A stretch of DNA of 64,000 nt from Pseudomonas sp. efr-133-TYG-5 (GTDB lineage: Bacteria; Pseudomonadota; Gammaproteobacteria; Pseudomonadales; Pseudomonadaceae). The DNA is taken from contig NZ_JARVSM010000001.1 of the NCBI RefSeq assembly GCF_030209175.1, positions 1,116,001 through 1,180,000 of the forward strand, in the 5' to 3' direction. Of the stretch, positions 1 through 8,845 are shown piece by piece (within the stretch, counting starts at the first letter, position 1; each line of letters begins with the position of its first letter). The position numbers were made by a program, and so were the translations under genes. The notes below the pieces were generated by a model. It was not told where the DNA came from. It ran no database searches and worked only from the letters and a program-made list of their open reading frames with translations.

Positions 1-161
1 GCTGAGCAAAGTCGACAGGCGATCCACGGATGACATCCTCGGTGGCAGGTTTGGACGATCTGTCGCATATCCTCGACGATTTGCCGCCAAAGCACCAGCC
101 ACGCTCGGTAGCATCACCTCCATCCCCGGCGCACTTCGCACCGGACTTCTGGAGAATCACC
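1..161. other. Upstream region of the AhpD-like gene
   Basis: No gene is recognised here. A reading frame is open from 30 but has no similarity to the family before the ATG at 162. The region presumably carries the promoter of the AhpD-like gene; no clear -35/-10 pair or operator stands out. Confidence 0.4.
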
Positions 162-680
162 ATGAGCCGCATTGCCCCGATCAGCCTCGACACCGCCACC
201 GACGCCACTCGCCCGGTGCTGGAAGGCGTACAGAAAAAAATCGGTTTCCTGCCCAACCTGTTCAAGACCCTCGCCACCGCGCCGGTTGCGCTGGATGCCT
301 ACGTGCAGATTTCCACCACCCTGGGCAAGACTTCACTGAGCGCCAAGGAAAAAGAAGCGGTGTACCTCGCCACGTCGCAGGTCAACGGCTGCGACTACTG
401 CCTGGCCGCGCATAGCCTGTTTGCCAGCAAGGCCGGGCTGTCGGCGGCGGACATTGTCGAGGCCCGGCATGGCCGGCTCAACGCCTTCGCCGCCCTCGCC
501 CAGCAGTTGACGCAGACCCGCGGTCATCTGAGCGACGAGCAGATTGCCAGCGCCCGCGCCGCCGGCATCGACGACAAAAAGATCATCGAAGTGATCGCCA
601 TCGTCGCCGCGCAGACGCTGACCAACTACCTGAACAACGTCGCGCTGACGGACATCGACTTCCCGGCGATCGATGCCTGA
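162..680 (+). CDS. Carboxymuconolactone decarboxylase-family (AhpD-like) protein
   Basis: A 172-aa protein with the AhpD-like redox motif C77-x2-C80 followed by H84, in the context GCDYCLAAH. This is typical of peroxidase-related members of the carboxymuconolactone decarboxylase family. These are cytoplasmic all-helical proteins whose CxxC pair can reduce peroxides or act in thiol exchange. The ATG at 162 is chosen because GGAG lies about 8 nt upstream and the family begins close to here; an in-frame start at 30 would add an unrelated N-terminus. It converges on the SulP gene with 19 nt between the stops. The real substrate cannot be read from sequence. Confidence 0.85.
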   Translation: MSRIAPISLDTATDATRPVLEGVQKKIGFLPNLFKTLATAPVALDAYVQISTTLGKTSLSAKEKEAVYLATSQVNGCDYCLAAHSLFASKAGLSAADIVEARHGRLNAFAALAQQLTQTRGHLSDEQIASARAAGIDDKKIIEVIAIVAAQTLTNYLNNVALTDIDFPAIDA

Positions 681-699
681 TCGGTGCTCGGGGTCGGTC

Positions 700-2145
700 T
701 CAGTCGTGATCGACCCCGGCACGTTTGAGCAATGTCTTGCACCGCTCGGACAAGTGGAACACCTGCAAGTGCTTGCCCGCCTTGGCATAGCGCTCGCGCA
801 GGGTTTTCAGCGCGGCGATGGCCGAGTAATCGACAAAACTCACATGCCGGCAATCGACGGTCACCCGGGCCGGATCGTTGGCCGGGTCAAACTGATTGAG
901 GAACGCTGTGGTCGAGGCAAAAAACAGCGTGCCGTGCAGGCGATAGAGCTTGCTGCCATCCGCCTCCAGATGTTCGTCGGCGTACAACTCCCGGGCCTGC
1001 TGCCAGGCGAAATTCAGCGCAGCGATGATGATCCCGCACAGCACCGCCGTCGCCAGGTCGGTGAACACGGTAATGGTGGTGACCGCGATAATCACCAGCA
1101 CATCGTTGAGCGGCACTTTGTTCAGCACCCGCAACGACGCCCAGGCGAACGTCTGCTGCGACACCACAAACATCACCCCCACCAGCGCCGCCAGCGGAAT
1201 ACGCTCGATCAGCGGCGACAGAAACAGAATGAACAACAGAATCAACACCCCGGCCACCACGCCGGACAAACGCCCGCGCCCGCCGGAACTGAGGTTGATC
1301 ACGGTCTGGCCGATCATCGCGCAGCCGCCCATGCCACCGAACACACCGGACACCATGTTGGCCGCACCAAGCGCCACGCACTCGCGATCCGGGTAGCCAC
1401 GGGTTTCGGTGATTTCGTCGGTGAGGTTGAGGGTCAGCAAGGTTTCCAGCAGGCCGACCAGCGCCATCAGAATCGCGTAAGGGGCGATGATGCGCAGGGT
1501 CTGCAGATCCCACGGAATATCCGGCAGGGCCAGCGTCGGCAGGCCGCCGGCGATGTGCGCCATGTCACCGAGCGTGCGGGTCGGCAGGCCGAGCAGGTAA
1601 ACCAGCAGGCCCACACCGAGGATCGCCACCAGTGCCGGCGGCACCGCTTTGGTCAGGCGCGGCAGGACGTAGACGATGGCCATGGTCAGCAGCACCAGCC
1701 CGGTCATCAGGTACAACGGTGTGCCGCTGAGCCAGTTGTCACCGCGCTTGAAATGCTCCAGTTGCGCCAGCGCGATGATGATCGCCAGGCCGTTGACGAA
1801 GCCGAGCATCACCGGATGCGGCACCATCCGCACCAGTTTGCCCAGGCGCAGCAGCCCGAACGCGACCATGATCACGCCGCCGAGCAGCACCGTCGCCAGC
1901 AGATACTGCACGCCGTGCTGCACCACCAGCGCGACGATCACCACTGCCATCGAACCAGCCGCCCCGGACACCATGCCCGGCCGCCCGCCGAACAGCGCAG
2001 TCAGCGTGCAAATGATGAAGGCGCCGTACAGGCCCATCAGCGGATTGAGGTGGGCCACCAGCGCGAACGCAATGCATTCGGGCAACAGGGCAAACGAGGT
2101 GGTGAGTCCGGCCAGGACATCGGCACGCAGACGAATCGGTTTCAT
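700..2145 (-). CDS. SulP-family inorganic anion transporter with C-terminal STAS domain
   Basis: This 481-aa inner-membrane protein has the SulP (SLC26-like) layout. About 400 residues of hydrophobic segments are followed by a soluble STAS domain (about residues 390-480). The N-terminal helices carry the usual SulP-type stretch (LAGLTTSFALLPECIAFALV) and a GMVSGAAGSMAV loop. Family members move sulfate, bicarbonate or other anions, usually by proton or sodium coupling; the ion is not predictable here. An AGG lies a few bases before the ATG. The gene is divergent from a small hypothetical gene and stands alone, with no carbonic anhydrase or sulfur gene beside it. Confidence 0.88.
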   Translation of the reverse strand: MKPIRLRADVLAGLTTSFALLPECIAFALVAHLNPLMGLYGAFIICTLTALFGGRPGMVSGAAGSMAVVIVALVVQHGVQYLLATVLLGGVIMVAFGLLRLGKLVRMVPHPVMLGFVNGLAIIIALAQLEHFKRGDNWLSGTPLYLMTGLVLLTMAIVYVLPRLTKAVPPALVAILGVGLLVYLLGLPTRTLGDMAHIAGGLPTLALPDIPWDLQTLRIIAPYAILMALVGLLETLLTLNLTDEITETRGYPDRECVALGAANMVSGVFGGMGGCAMIGQTVINLSSGGRGRLSGVVAGVLILLFILFLSPLIERIPLAALVGVMFVVSQQTFAWASLRVLNKVPLNDVLVIIAVTTITVFTDLATAVLCGIIIAALNFAWQQARELYADEHLEADGSKLYRLHGTLFFASTTAFLNQFDPANDPARVTVDCRHVSFVDYSAIAALKTLRERYAKAGKHLQVFHLSERCKTLLKRAGVDHD

Positions 2146-2306
2146 GGCTTACCTGACAGAGCGGCCGTCGGGCACGGCCGCGGATATTCGCGGAAAAAAA
2201 CAGGGTTGCGGATGTTACGGAATTGTCCGGGTTCGGGCCACCGTCGCTGACAGCCAATCGCTGGCGCTCTATGCTTGCGCGCTGTTTTGCCTGATCGAGA
2301 GCGGCC

Positions 2307-2600
2307 ATGCCGAGTGAATTGACCACCCGTGAAGTTTGCCAACGCCTGCGCGATGCGGCGCTGGGCGTGCGCCCGCTCCAGACAGTGAGCACGCAGGGCG
2401 GCGCGCTCGAAGTCGATATCGAGGGCTGGCTGTTGCAGCTCGACTTCGACGGCCAGCACCTGCATCACTGCGGCCAGTGTCGTTGTCCCGACGGTCGCGT
2501 CTGGACGCACGACACCCGGCAACGCTTCGGCACCGATGCGGTCAGCCTGCTGAGCACCTGGGAACTGGCGCAGATCGAGGGCATGTTGCGCCCGTGTTAA
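2307..2600 (+). CDS. Conserved-looking small protein with His/Cys cluster
   Basis: A 97-aa soluble protein of unknown function. It has no signal peptide or membrane segment. The centre contains H51, H53, H54, C55, C58 and C60 (HLHHCGQCRC), spaced like a small metal-binding site, followed by a D/R/W-rich stretch and an acidic C-terminal helix. Such small proteins are common in Pseudomonas genomes, but I cannot name a function. It begins with ATG, is divergent from the SulP gene, and ends 80 nt before a lipoprotein gene. Confidence 0.65.
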   Translation: MPSELTTREVCQRLRDAALGVRPLQTVSTQGGALEVDIEGWLLQLDFDGQHLHHCGQCRCPDGRVWTHDTRQRFGTDAVSLLSTWELAQIEGMLRPC

Positions 2601-2680
2601 CGAGTCGGGGCAATCCGCTTGCTCGATGATGGCACTCTGCCCATAATTCGCCCCCTCTTTTCTACACGCAAGGAAATGCC

Positions 2681-3226
2681 GTGAAAAAATCTCTGCTGCT
2701 GGTCCCGCTGCTGGCCCTGCTGCTGCAAGGTTGCGGGGTGACCATGACCCGCTATGAGCCCAGCTACGACAACGTGCAGAAGCTCAAGCAGACCCCGCCG
2801 CTGCACGCGCTCGGCAACCCGCAAGTCACCGCTGCCCCGGGCGAAGGCTCGCTGGTGGTACGGGCGAACCCGATCAGCTCGCCAACCGGCAGCATCCCGG
2901 CGCACATCCAGGACGCCATCAGCGAAGAACTGCGCAAGGCTGGCCTGCTCGACCCGAACGCCTCCCGTCACCTGCAAGTGCTGGTGGTGAAAAACCAGTT
3001 GAACGCTGGCATGGGCAGCGGTGACGGCAAGATCGCCGCGCGCTTCACCCTGCTCGACGGCAAGGATGTGCTGTACGACGCGACCAAGGATGTCAGCCAC
3101 CAGTGGGGCAGCAGTTTCTTCGGCGCCATTGCGATTCCCAACGCCGCCAACGCCTACAACCCGATGCTCAAGGATCTGCTGAGTGCACTGTACAGCGATC
3201 CGCAGTTCATCCAGGCCCTGAAGTAA
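2681..3226 (+). CDS. Putative lipoprotein
   Basis: A 181-aa protein starting at GTG with AAGGA 5 nt upstream. It has a lipoprotein signal: two lysines, a leucine-rich core and the lipobox L-Q-G-C with Cys18 as the lipidated residue. Residue 19 is Gly, so outer-membrane sorting is expected. The remainder is periplasmic and resembles small YajG/DUF4410-like lipoproteins, with an alternating hydrophobic pattern and a Gly-rich end. Function is unknown. It faces a second lipoprotein gene across a shared bidirectional terminator. Confidence 0.75.
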   Translation: MKKSLLLVPLLALLLQGCGVTMTRYEPSYDNVQKLKQTPPLHALGNPQVTAAPGEGSLVVRANPISSPTGSIPAHIQDAISEELRKAGLLDPNASRHLQVLVVKNQLNAGMGSGDGKIAARFTLLDGKDVLYDATKDVSHQWGSSFFGAIAIPNAANAYNPMLKDLLSALYSDPQFIQALK

Positions 3227-3231
3227 GGGCG

Positions 3232-3262
3232 AAAAAAAGAGCCGCAATCGCGGCTCTTTTTT
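3232..3262. terminator. Bidirectional intrinsic terminator
   Basis: The 7-bp GC stem GAGCCGC/GCGGCTC (3239-3245 and 3250-3256, loop AATC) has an A-run on its left and a T-run on its right. It can therefore end transcription in both directions. It lies between two convergent lipoprotein genes. Confidence 0.85.
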
Positions 3263-3288
3263 TGTCCTTCAGCATCGTCAGGCGCGGA

Positions 3289-3903
3289 TCAGATACCCGA
3301 GTATTTCGGCCGATTGCTGTCGGCCCATTCCTTGAGCAACGCGTTGACCTGACGGGTGAAGGTATCGGTCACCGCCGCTTTCGGCGTATTGAACGCCAGT
3401 GGAATGAACCAGATGCCCATCCAGGTGCCGACCGCGTCATGGTTGCTCGCGGTGGTCAGCGGCTGGCCCTGCTGATCGAGGGTTTCCAGGCTCATGGTGT
3501 ACTGGTCGGTGGCGTAGGCCGGGATGACCGTCATGGTCAAACCGCTGATGAACGCCAGCGCCAACTCACCGCCATTCGGCGGATGGTTGTACATTTTCAA
3601 GCGCAGGCTGTAGTCGCCTGGCTGCTTTTCGAATTGGTCAAACGTCACGCGACCGAACAGGCCGGAATCCTTGAGCACGCTTTGCAGTTGCGGCTTGAGC
3701 ATGTCCCGCGCTTGCGGCATTTCCACGGCGGAAGCGCTTCTCGGCTCGCCCTGGTAGAAATCGAAATCGACGTACACATTGGGTTTGTTGGCGTAATTGG
3801 CCATCGACGGCAGTGTCACCGGAGCGACCTCGTCCTTGGTAAAACTGGCGCAACCGCCCAGCGTCAGTGCCAGGCCCAGTGCCAGGATTTTCCCGAATTG
3901 CAT
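3289..3903 (-). CDS. Putative lipoprotein
   Basis: A 204-aa protein. The ATG at 3903 is preferred because GGGAAG lies 5-6 nt upstream and because it places a clean signal peptide at the N-terminus ending in the lipobox LGGC (Cys18). The mature part is periplasmic with no recognised domain. It has a hydrophobic helix near residues 125-145 that could lie on or cross a membrane. Function is unknown. It converges with the preceding lipoprotein gene. Confidence 0.72.
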   Translation of the reverse strand: MQFGKILALGLALTLGGCASFTKDEVAPVTLPSMANYANKPNVYVDFDFYQGEPRSASAVEMPQARDMLKPQLQSVLKDSGLFGRVTFDQFEKQPGDYSLRLKMYNHPPNGGELALAFISGLTMTVIPAYATDQYTMSLETLDQQGQPLTTASNHDAVGTWMGIWFIPLAFNTPKAAVTDTFTRQVNALLKEWADSNRPKYSGI

Positions 3904-4023
3904 GATGTCTTCCCTAAATGATAGCAAAGAGCCTCCATTGCGGAGAGCCGGGGCGGATTCTAGTGATCGCCCGCTTTCGGGAAAAGAGCTGTGGCAAGAA
4001 AAAGCCGAAAAATCTACTGCCGC

Positions 4024-4482
4024 TCAGCTTGTCCGCAGGTCGAGGATGTAGGTGTAGTAACCGCTGTCGCGTACATAGCCCAGCGACTCATACAAACCCT
4101 GGGCGGTGAAATTGTCGGTGGCGGTTTCCAGCACCAGGCCCTTGGCCCCGGTGGCCAGCGCGAAGTCACGCGCGGCATTCATCAACAATCGCCCGACACC
4201 CCGGCCCCGAGCCTCATGCGCGGTGAACAGGTCGCTGAGCAACCAGGTGCGATGGGCATCGATCGACGAAAACGTCGGGTAAAGCTGGACGAAACCCAGG
4301 GCAGCGCCCTGCTCGTCCTCAGCCAGGAAAATCGCCGACTCGGCAGCCGCCATGCGTTCGGCGATAAACGCCCGCGACTGCGCCAGGTTCGCTGGCTGGC
4401 CATAAAAGCCGCGATAGGCATCGAATAGTCCGGCGACGGCATCAAGCCGATCCACATGGGCACGCACTGCCTCGATAGCCAT
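4024..4482 (-). CDS. GNAT-family N-acetyltransferase
   Basis: A 152-aa single-domain GCN5-related acetyltransferase. The acetyl-CoA pyrophosphate-binding loop is visible as ARGRGVGRLL near residues 90-100, followed by the helix and the C-terminal motif with Y-E-S-L-G-Y. Such enzymes transfer acetyl from acetyl-CoA to an amine; the substrate is unknown. The ATG at 4482 fits the normal GNAT length and has AGGGG just upstream. An earlier in-frame start would overlap the divergent TetR gene. A role linked to that regulator is possible but not shown. Confidence 0.82.
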   Translation of the reverse strand: MAIEAVRAHVDRLDAVAGLFDAYRGFYGQPANLAQSRAFIAERMAAAESAIFLAEDEQGAALGFVQLYPTFSSIDAHRTWLLSDLFTAHEARGRGVGRLLMNAARDFALATGAKGLVLETATDNFTAQGLYESLGYVRDSGYYTYILDLRTS

Positions 4483-4600
4483 TTCCCCTGCCCTGATTGC
4501 GCTGAATGTCTGAACCAGCATAGCGCGCGCCATCGAGTACGCTGGCTTCCGCGCTATATAGTTTTGTATATTGCGAAGCCGAATTCGCCAGAACCTCTCC

Positions 4601-5251
4601 ATGTCGTCCATGAGCAGCATCCGCGAACGCAATCAGCAACTGATCCTCGCCGCCGCCAGCGAAGCGTTCGCCGCCAACGGCTTCGACGCCACGCAGACCC
4701 GCGACATCGCCGCCCGCGCCGGCGTGCCCAAGGCCAATCTGTATTACTACTTCCGCAGCAAGGAAAACCTCTACGGCCGGGTTCTGCTCGGCTTCGTCGA
4801 GCCGCTGCTGGAAGCCTCGGCGGTGCTGCGCGAAAGCGACGATCCGCTGATCGGCCTGCGTGCCTACGTCGCGGCGCGCATCCGCATCGCCCGCGAGCAT
4901 CCGGCCATCGCCAAGGTGTTCAGCGGCGAACTGCTGCTCGGCGGTCGCCAGTTGCCCGACGAATGCCGCGACCTGCTGCACGCCGAGGCCCGGCGTAATG
5001 TCGACTGTCTGCGCAGCTGGATCGACCGCGGCTTGCTGGCGCCAGTCGATCCCGAACATTTGATGCTGTTCATCTGGTCGGCGACCCGTACCTACACCAA
5101 TATCGGCTGGCAGATGGGCTGCATCACCGGTCGCGAAGTGCCGCAGGATGAGGACTATGCGACGGCGGCCGAGACCATTACGCGGTTGGTGCTCGGCGGC
5201 GTGGCGGCGCCGCGCGAGGGGGAGATCCGCGGCGTGTTGTTTGCCACGTGA
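4601..5251 (+). CDS. TetR-family transcriptional regulator, RutR/YcdC-like
   Basis: A 216-aa repressor-type protein. Residues 5-55 form the TetR helix-turn-helix (AAASEAFAANGF, then TRDIAARAGVPKANLYYYF). The C-terminal part, with the pattern LFIWSATRTYTNIGWQ, resembles the RutR (YcdC) ligand-binding domain. Known RutR-type regulators sense pyrimidines or related small molecules, but no pyrimidine genes are adjacent, so the ligand is open. It is divergent from the GNAT gene, with a 118-nt AT-rich gap that probably holds both promoters and the operator. There is no strong Shine-Dalgarno, so the start could be a few codons off. Confidence 0.85.
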   Translation: MSSMSSIRERNQQLILAAASEAFAANGFDATQTRDIAARAGVPKANLYYYFRSKENLYGRVLLGFVEPLLEASAVLRESDDPLIGLRAYVAARIRIAREHPAIAKVFSGELLLGGRQLPDECRDLLHAEARRNVDCLRSWIDRGLLAPVDPEHLMLFIWSATRTYTNIGWQMGCITGREVPQDEDYATAAETITRLVLGGVAAPREGEIRGVLFAT

Positions 5252-5255
5252 ACGC

Positions 5256-6269
5256 TCAGGGCATGTAATCCAGAGGCAACGCTTCATCCCCCGAGCGGCG
5301 CGCGTACCAGGCCTGCATGGCCTCGGGCAAGCGTGTCTTCCATTGCGCGACGTTGGTGTAGTAACGCACGTGGGAGTGGCCCTGAGCGTCGTAAGCCATC
5401 AGCATGACCCACACCTGGCCATCCGGCGCGCTCATGTACAACGCCGTGCCGCCCAGGCCGCGCATCCACATTTCTGCAACCTGACTGCCCGGCACGTCGG
5501 CACTCGGATCAGCAGTCAGCATCGAACCGGACAGGTCCACCAGCACTTGATAATCCGCCTTGAGCAACTGCTGCAGCATCCGGTTCTCCTCGAGCGAACG
5601 GGCCAGGCCGAGGCTGAGCAGATCGAAGTCCAACCGCAAGGGTCGCTCGGAGGCCACGTACTGGCCGGCGTAGTAGACACCCATGCCGCCGCCGCAGTCT
5701 GCATCGCTGCCGTTTTGCGTGACCTGCAAGAGGCCGTTGACGGCGCTGAAACTCAGCGTGCATTGCCCTTCGGCGTAGTCGGCCTGGCTGCCCTTCAACA
5801 GCGCAACGCCATCCAGATCACCGGAATTGCCGCCCTCCTGCGCCGTAATATCGAAGGTGATGTGCGTGGCGTCACGCCGCTGGGTGGTTATCTGCGCCGC
5901 AGAGGCCGGGGTTGCGGGAATGCGTTGCCAGGTCGCATTCCAGTTGAAGGGTTTGCCGGTGTACTCGAGTTCGACAAGCCGCTGCAGATACTCCCGACGC
6001 AGGCAGGCGAGTTGCTCGTGGCAGAGACTGCGATTCTTCAGCCATTGGCGCTGGGCCGCCTTGAGCGCCTTCGGGTCAGCGACTTTCGCCAGCGCCGACG
6101 GCCACAGCGAGCCGAGTTTCTCATCCAGACTCGAGGTATACGGGTCCGCGCAAACGGCTTTTTCAACCGGGCTGGATGCAGCCGCGCAGTCGAAACTGGC
6201 GGCATGGCCATGGGCAGTGAAAACCAGGGTTGTCAGCAGCAAGGCGTGACGGAAATTGACAGCGAGCAT
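5256..6269 (-). CDS. Exported protein with LprI/DUF1311-type N-terminal domain
   Basis: A 337-aa protein with a Sec signal peptide ending near A-H-G-H-A-A (about residue 24). Residues 27-110 match the LprI-like (DUF1311) pattern: FDC, then VEKAVCADP, W-x2-R followed by Cys residues. In other proteins this domain is linked to periplasmic lysozyme inhibition. The C-terminal 220 residues have no domain that I recognise. It would be periplasmic. It converges on the TetR gene with only 4 nt between stops, so the two stops nearly touch. Confidence 0.75.
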   Translation of the reverse strand: MLAVNFRHALLLTTLVFTAHGHAASFDCAAASSPVEKAVCADPYTSSLDEKLGSLWPSALAKVADPKALKAAQRQWLKNRSLCHEQLACLRREYLQRLVELEYTGKPFNWNATWQRIPATPASAAQITTQRRDATHITFDITAQEGGNSGDLDGVALLKGSQADYAEGQCTLSFSAVNGLLQVTQNGSDADCGGGMGVYYAGQYVASERPLRLDFDLLSLGLARSLEENRMLQQLLKADYQVLVDLSGSMLTADPSADVPGSQVAEMWMRGLGGTALYMSAPDGQVWVMLMAYDAQGHSHVRYYTNVAQWKTRLPEAMQAWYARRSGDEALPLDYMP

Positions 6270-6365
6270 CGATAGATTCCATTCCTGAGGCGGCGGCAGT
6301 ATGCCGCGCCCGGGCTGTCGATGCGCTGGATTTTTTCAATCGCCGGTCGCGCACGGTGGCGCTGC

Positions 6366-6899
6366 TCAGAAGCGGATATCCGCCGCCGGCTTCACATCGA
6401 TCCGCGCCACGGAACCGCTCAGGTGCGCGAGGTCCTTGTTGTGTTCGGCGATGATGTCTTCGGCGCTCATGTTGCCGTTGTCGACGGTGGAATGCGCGTC
6501 GGCGACCAGTTCCACGTCGTAGCCCAGTTGATGCGCCTGGCGCACGGTGGCGTTGACGCAGTAATCGGTCTGCAGGCCGCAGATCACCAGGCGCTCGAAG
6601 TCTTCGCTGGGGATGAGCTTCTGCAGGGGGGTCTGGTAGAACGAATCGCGGGTGGTCTTGCGTACCCGCAGATCGTCAGCGCCGGTGAGCAGCCCCGGGG
6701 CCAGTTGCCAGCCTTCGGCGCCATGGGCCAGCGGGCTGTCCTTTTCTTCATGCTGGATCAGCACCACCGGCACCCCCGCCTCGCGTGCGCGAGTGCTGAG
6801 GTCGTTGATGGTGTCGATCACGCGCGCAATGTCGTAGCACTGGTACTCGCCGACGCACAAGGCATGCTGGACGTCGATAATGAGCAATGCGGTGGTCAT
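6366..6899 (-). CDS. Cysteine hydrolase, isochorismatase-like family
   Basis: A 177-aa cytoplasmic hydrolase with the isochorismatase-fold triad: D9 (LIIDVQ), K81 (RVRKTTRDSF) and nucleophile C114 (CGLQTDYCVNATVR). Family members split amides such as nicotinamide, N-carbamoyl compounds or isochorismate; this one cannot be assigned to a substrate. A strong AAGGAAGG precedes the ATG. It lies 66 nt downstream of ggt on the same strand, with a hairpin between them, so partial co-transcription with ggt is possible. Confidence 0.88.
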   Translation of the reverse strand: MTTALLIIDVQHALCVGEYQCYDIARVIDTINDLSTRAREAGVPVVLIQHEEKDSPLAHGAEGWQLAPGLLTGADDLRVRKTTRDSFYQTPLQKLIPSEDFERLVICGLQTDYCVNATVRQAHQLGYDVELVADAHSTVDNGNMSAEDIIAEHNKDLAHLSGSVARIDVKPAADIRF

Positions 6900-6929
6900 G
6901 ATGTGCCTTCCTTGATCGGACTTCGAGAC

Positions 6930-6958
6930 GGGGGCGGACCAGGGTCCGCCCCCTTTTT
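6930..6958. other. GC-rich hairpin between ggt and the hydrolase gene
   Basis: A 10-bp perfect stem (6930-6939 with 6944-6953) is followed by TTTTT on the plus strand only. Both neighbouring genes read on the minus strand, where no U-run follows the stem. It is therefore more likely an mRNA-processing or stability hairpin than a terminator for ggt. Confidence 0.55.
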
Positions 6959-6965
6959 ACGCCCC

Positions 6966-8693
6966 TCAGTAACCCAATGACAACCCGGTGTTGCGCCGTG
7001 GATCGTTGGCACCGTAGAAACGATTCTTGCCGACCGGCTTGCCGCCCAGGGACGGCGCACCGACCAGGATCGCCGCGATGTGGTTGGCATCCTGCGGGCC
7101 GGCGAACTTGTGGCCCCAGCTCTCGAGGATTTTCTTCGTGTCCGGGCTGGCCGCGTAGTCTTCGAGGTTGGTCTGCTCCGGCATCCATTGCTGGTGGAAG
7201 CGTGGCGCGTCGACGGCCTCCTGCAGGCCCATGCCGTAGTCGATGACGTTCAGCATGGTCAGCAGCGTCGCGGTGATGATCCGGCTGCCGCCCGGCGTAC
7301 CGACCACCATCACCACCTTGCCGTCCTTGGTGACAATGGTCGGGCTCATCGACGACAGCGGCGCCTTGCCCGGAGCAATCGCATTGGCCTCGCCCTGCAC
7401 CAGGCCGTACATGTTCGGCACGCCGACCTTGGAGGTGAAGTCGTCCATTTCGTCGTTGAGGATCACCCCGGTCTTGCTCGCCATCACCCCGGCGCCGAAC
7501 CAGTCATTGAGGGTGTAGGTCACCGACACCGCGTTGCCCCACTTGTCGACAATCGAATAGTGCGTGGTGTTGCTGCCTTCGTGGGGCGCGACTCCCGGTT
7601 TCAGCTCGGCCGAGACGCCAGCCTTCTGCGGCGCGATGGCGTTGCGCAGCGTGGTCGCGTAGTTCTTGTCCAGCAGGTGCTCGATCGGATTCTTGACGAA
7701 ATCCGGGTCGCCGAGATAGCTGTTGCGGTCGACATAGGCATGGCGCATCGCTTCGATCTGATAGTGCATGCCCTGGGCGGAATGGAAGCCCAGATCCTTC
7801 ATCGGATAGCCTTCGAGGATATTCATGATCTGGCAGATCACCACACCGCCGGAGCTCGGTGGCGGCGCCGACACCACGTGGTAGCCGCGATAGTCGCACT
7901 CCACCGGGGCCAGTTCGCGGGTCTTGTATTTGTCGAGGTCGGCCTGGGTGATGATGCCCTTGTTGGCCTGGCTCGAGGTGACGATGGCGTCGGCCACCCA
8001 GCCTTTATAGAAGCCGTCGGCGCCTTTCTCGGAGATGCTGCGCAGGGTCTTGCCGAGGTCTTTCTGCACCAGTTTCTGGCCGACCTGCATCGGCTCGCCG
8101 TTGCTCAGAAAAATCGAGCCGGAGTCGCGCATATCCTTCTTGAACACATCGGTGGCGTACTCCAGCAGCTCGACGTCGCCCTGCTCCAGTTCAAAGCCGT
8201 CTTCGGCCAGCTTGATCGCCGGAGCGATCATCTCCTTGCGCGGTTTGGTGCCGTACTTGCTCAGCGCCAGCTCCATGCCCGACACCGTGCCGGGTACCCC
8301 AACCGCGAGGTGACCACGGGTGCTCAGGTCCGGAATGACGTTGCCCTGCTTGTCGAGGTACATGTCGGCCGTCGCGGCCAGTGGCGCTTTTTCGCGGAAA
8401 TCGAGGAAGGTCTTGCGTCCGTCGGCCAGTTGAATGGTCATGAAACCACCGCCGCCAAGGTTGCCCGCCGCGGGATAGACCACCGCCAGCGCATACCCGA
8501 CGGCGACCGCCGCATCGACGGCATTGCCGCCGTTTTTCAATACATCGACACCGACGTGGGTGGCCAGGTGCTGGGCCGTGACCACCATGCCGTTTTCCGC
8601 GGCCACCGGTGCCACCGAAGCGGCGTGGGCCATGAGGCAGCTGAGCGTCAGAGCGGTCGCTATCAGCGACTTGGCAAAAGGTTCGTACTTCAT
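6966..8693 (-). CDS. ggt: Gamma-glutamyltransferase (gamma-glutamyltranspeptidase)
   Basis: A 575-aa periplasmic enzyme that hydrolyses or transfers the gamma-glutamyl group of glutathione. It is made as a proenzyme that cuts itself into two subunits. A signal peptide covers residues 1-25 (ending AHAAS). The self-cleavage site is T376-T377-H378-Y-S, so T376 should be the nucleophile. The Gly-rich GNLGGGGF near residue 78 and PPPSSGGV near residue 277 are typical of the family. The ATG at 8693 has AAGAGA upstream and gives the signal peptide directly. Length is normal. Confidence 0.95.
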   Translation of the reverse strand: MKYEPFAKSLIATALTLSCLMAHAASVAPVAAENGMVVTAQHLATHVGVDVLKNGGNAVDAAVAVGYALAVVYPAAGNLGGGGFMTIQLADGRKTFLDFREKAPLAATADMYLDKQGNVIPDLSTRGHLAVGVPGTVSGMELALSKYGTKPRKEMIAPAIKLAEDGFELEQGDVELLEYATDVFKKDMRDSGSIFLSNGEPMQVGQKLVQKDLGKTLRSISEKGADGFYKGWVADAIVTSSQANKGIITQADLDKYKTRELAPVECDYRGYHVVSAPPPSSGGVVICQIMNILEGYPMKDLGFHSAQGMHYQIEAMRHAYVDRNSYLGDPDFVKNPIEHLLDKNYATTLRNAIAPQKAGVSAELKPGVAPHEGSNTTHYSIVDKWGNAVSVTYTLNDWFGAGVMASKTGVILNDEMDDFTSKVGVPNMYGLVQGEANAIAPGKAPLSSMSPTIVTKDGKVVMVVGTPGGSRIITATLLTMLNVIDYGMGLQEAVDAPRFHQQWMPEQTNLEDYAASPDTKKILESWGHKFAGPQDANHIAAILVGAPSLGGKPVGKNRFYGANDPRRNTGLSLGY

Positions 8694-8845
8694 GAGTCGA
8701 TCTCTTTTCTTGTTTTTAGGCTCTGTGCAACACAGAGGGAAAGCGCTTGAAGAGCACCCAGCAGTATGGTCGCGATTGCGGTTTGCGCCTCCCCGATCCG
8801 GCAGTATGCTGGACACTTTGCCGCCGCGCTCCGGAGTTGCTGCCC

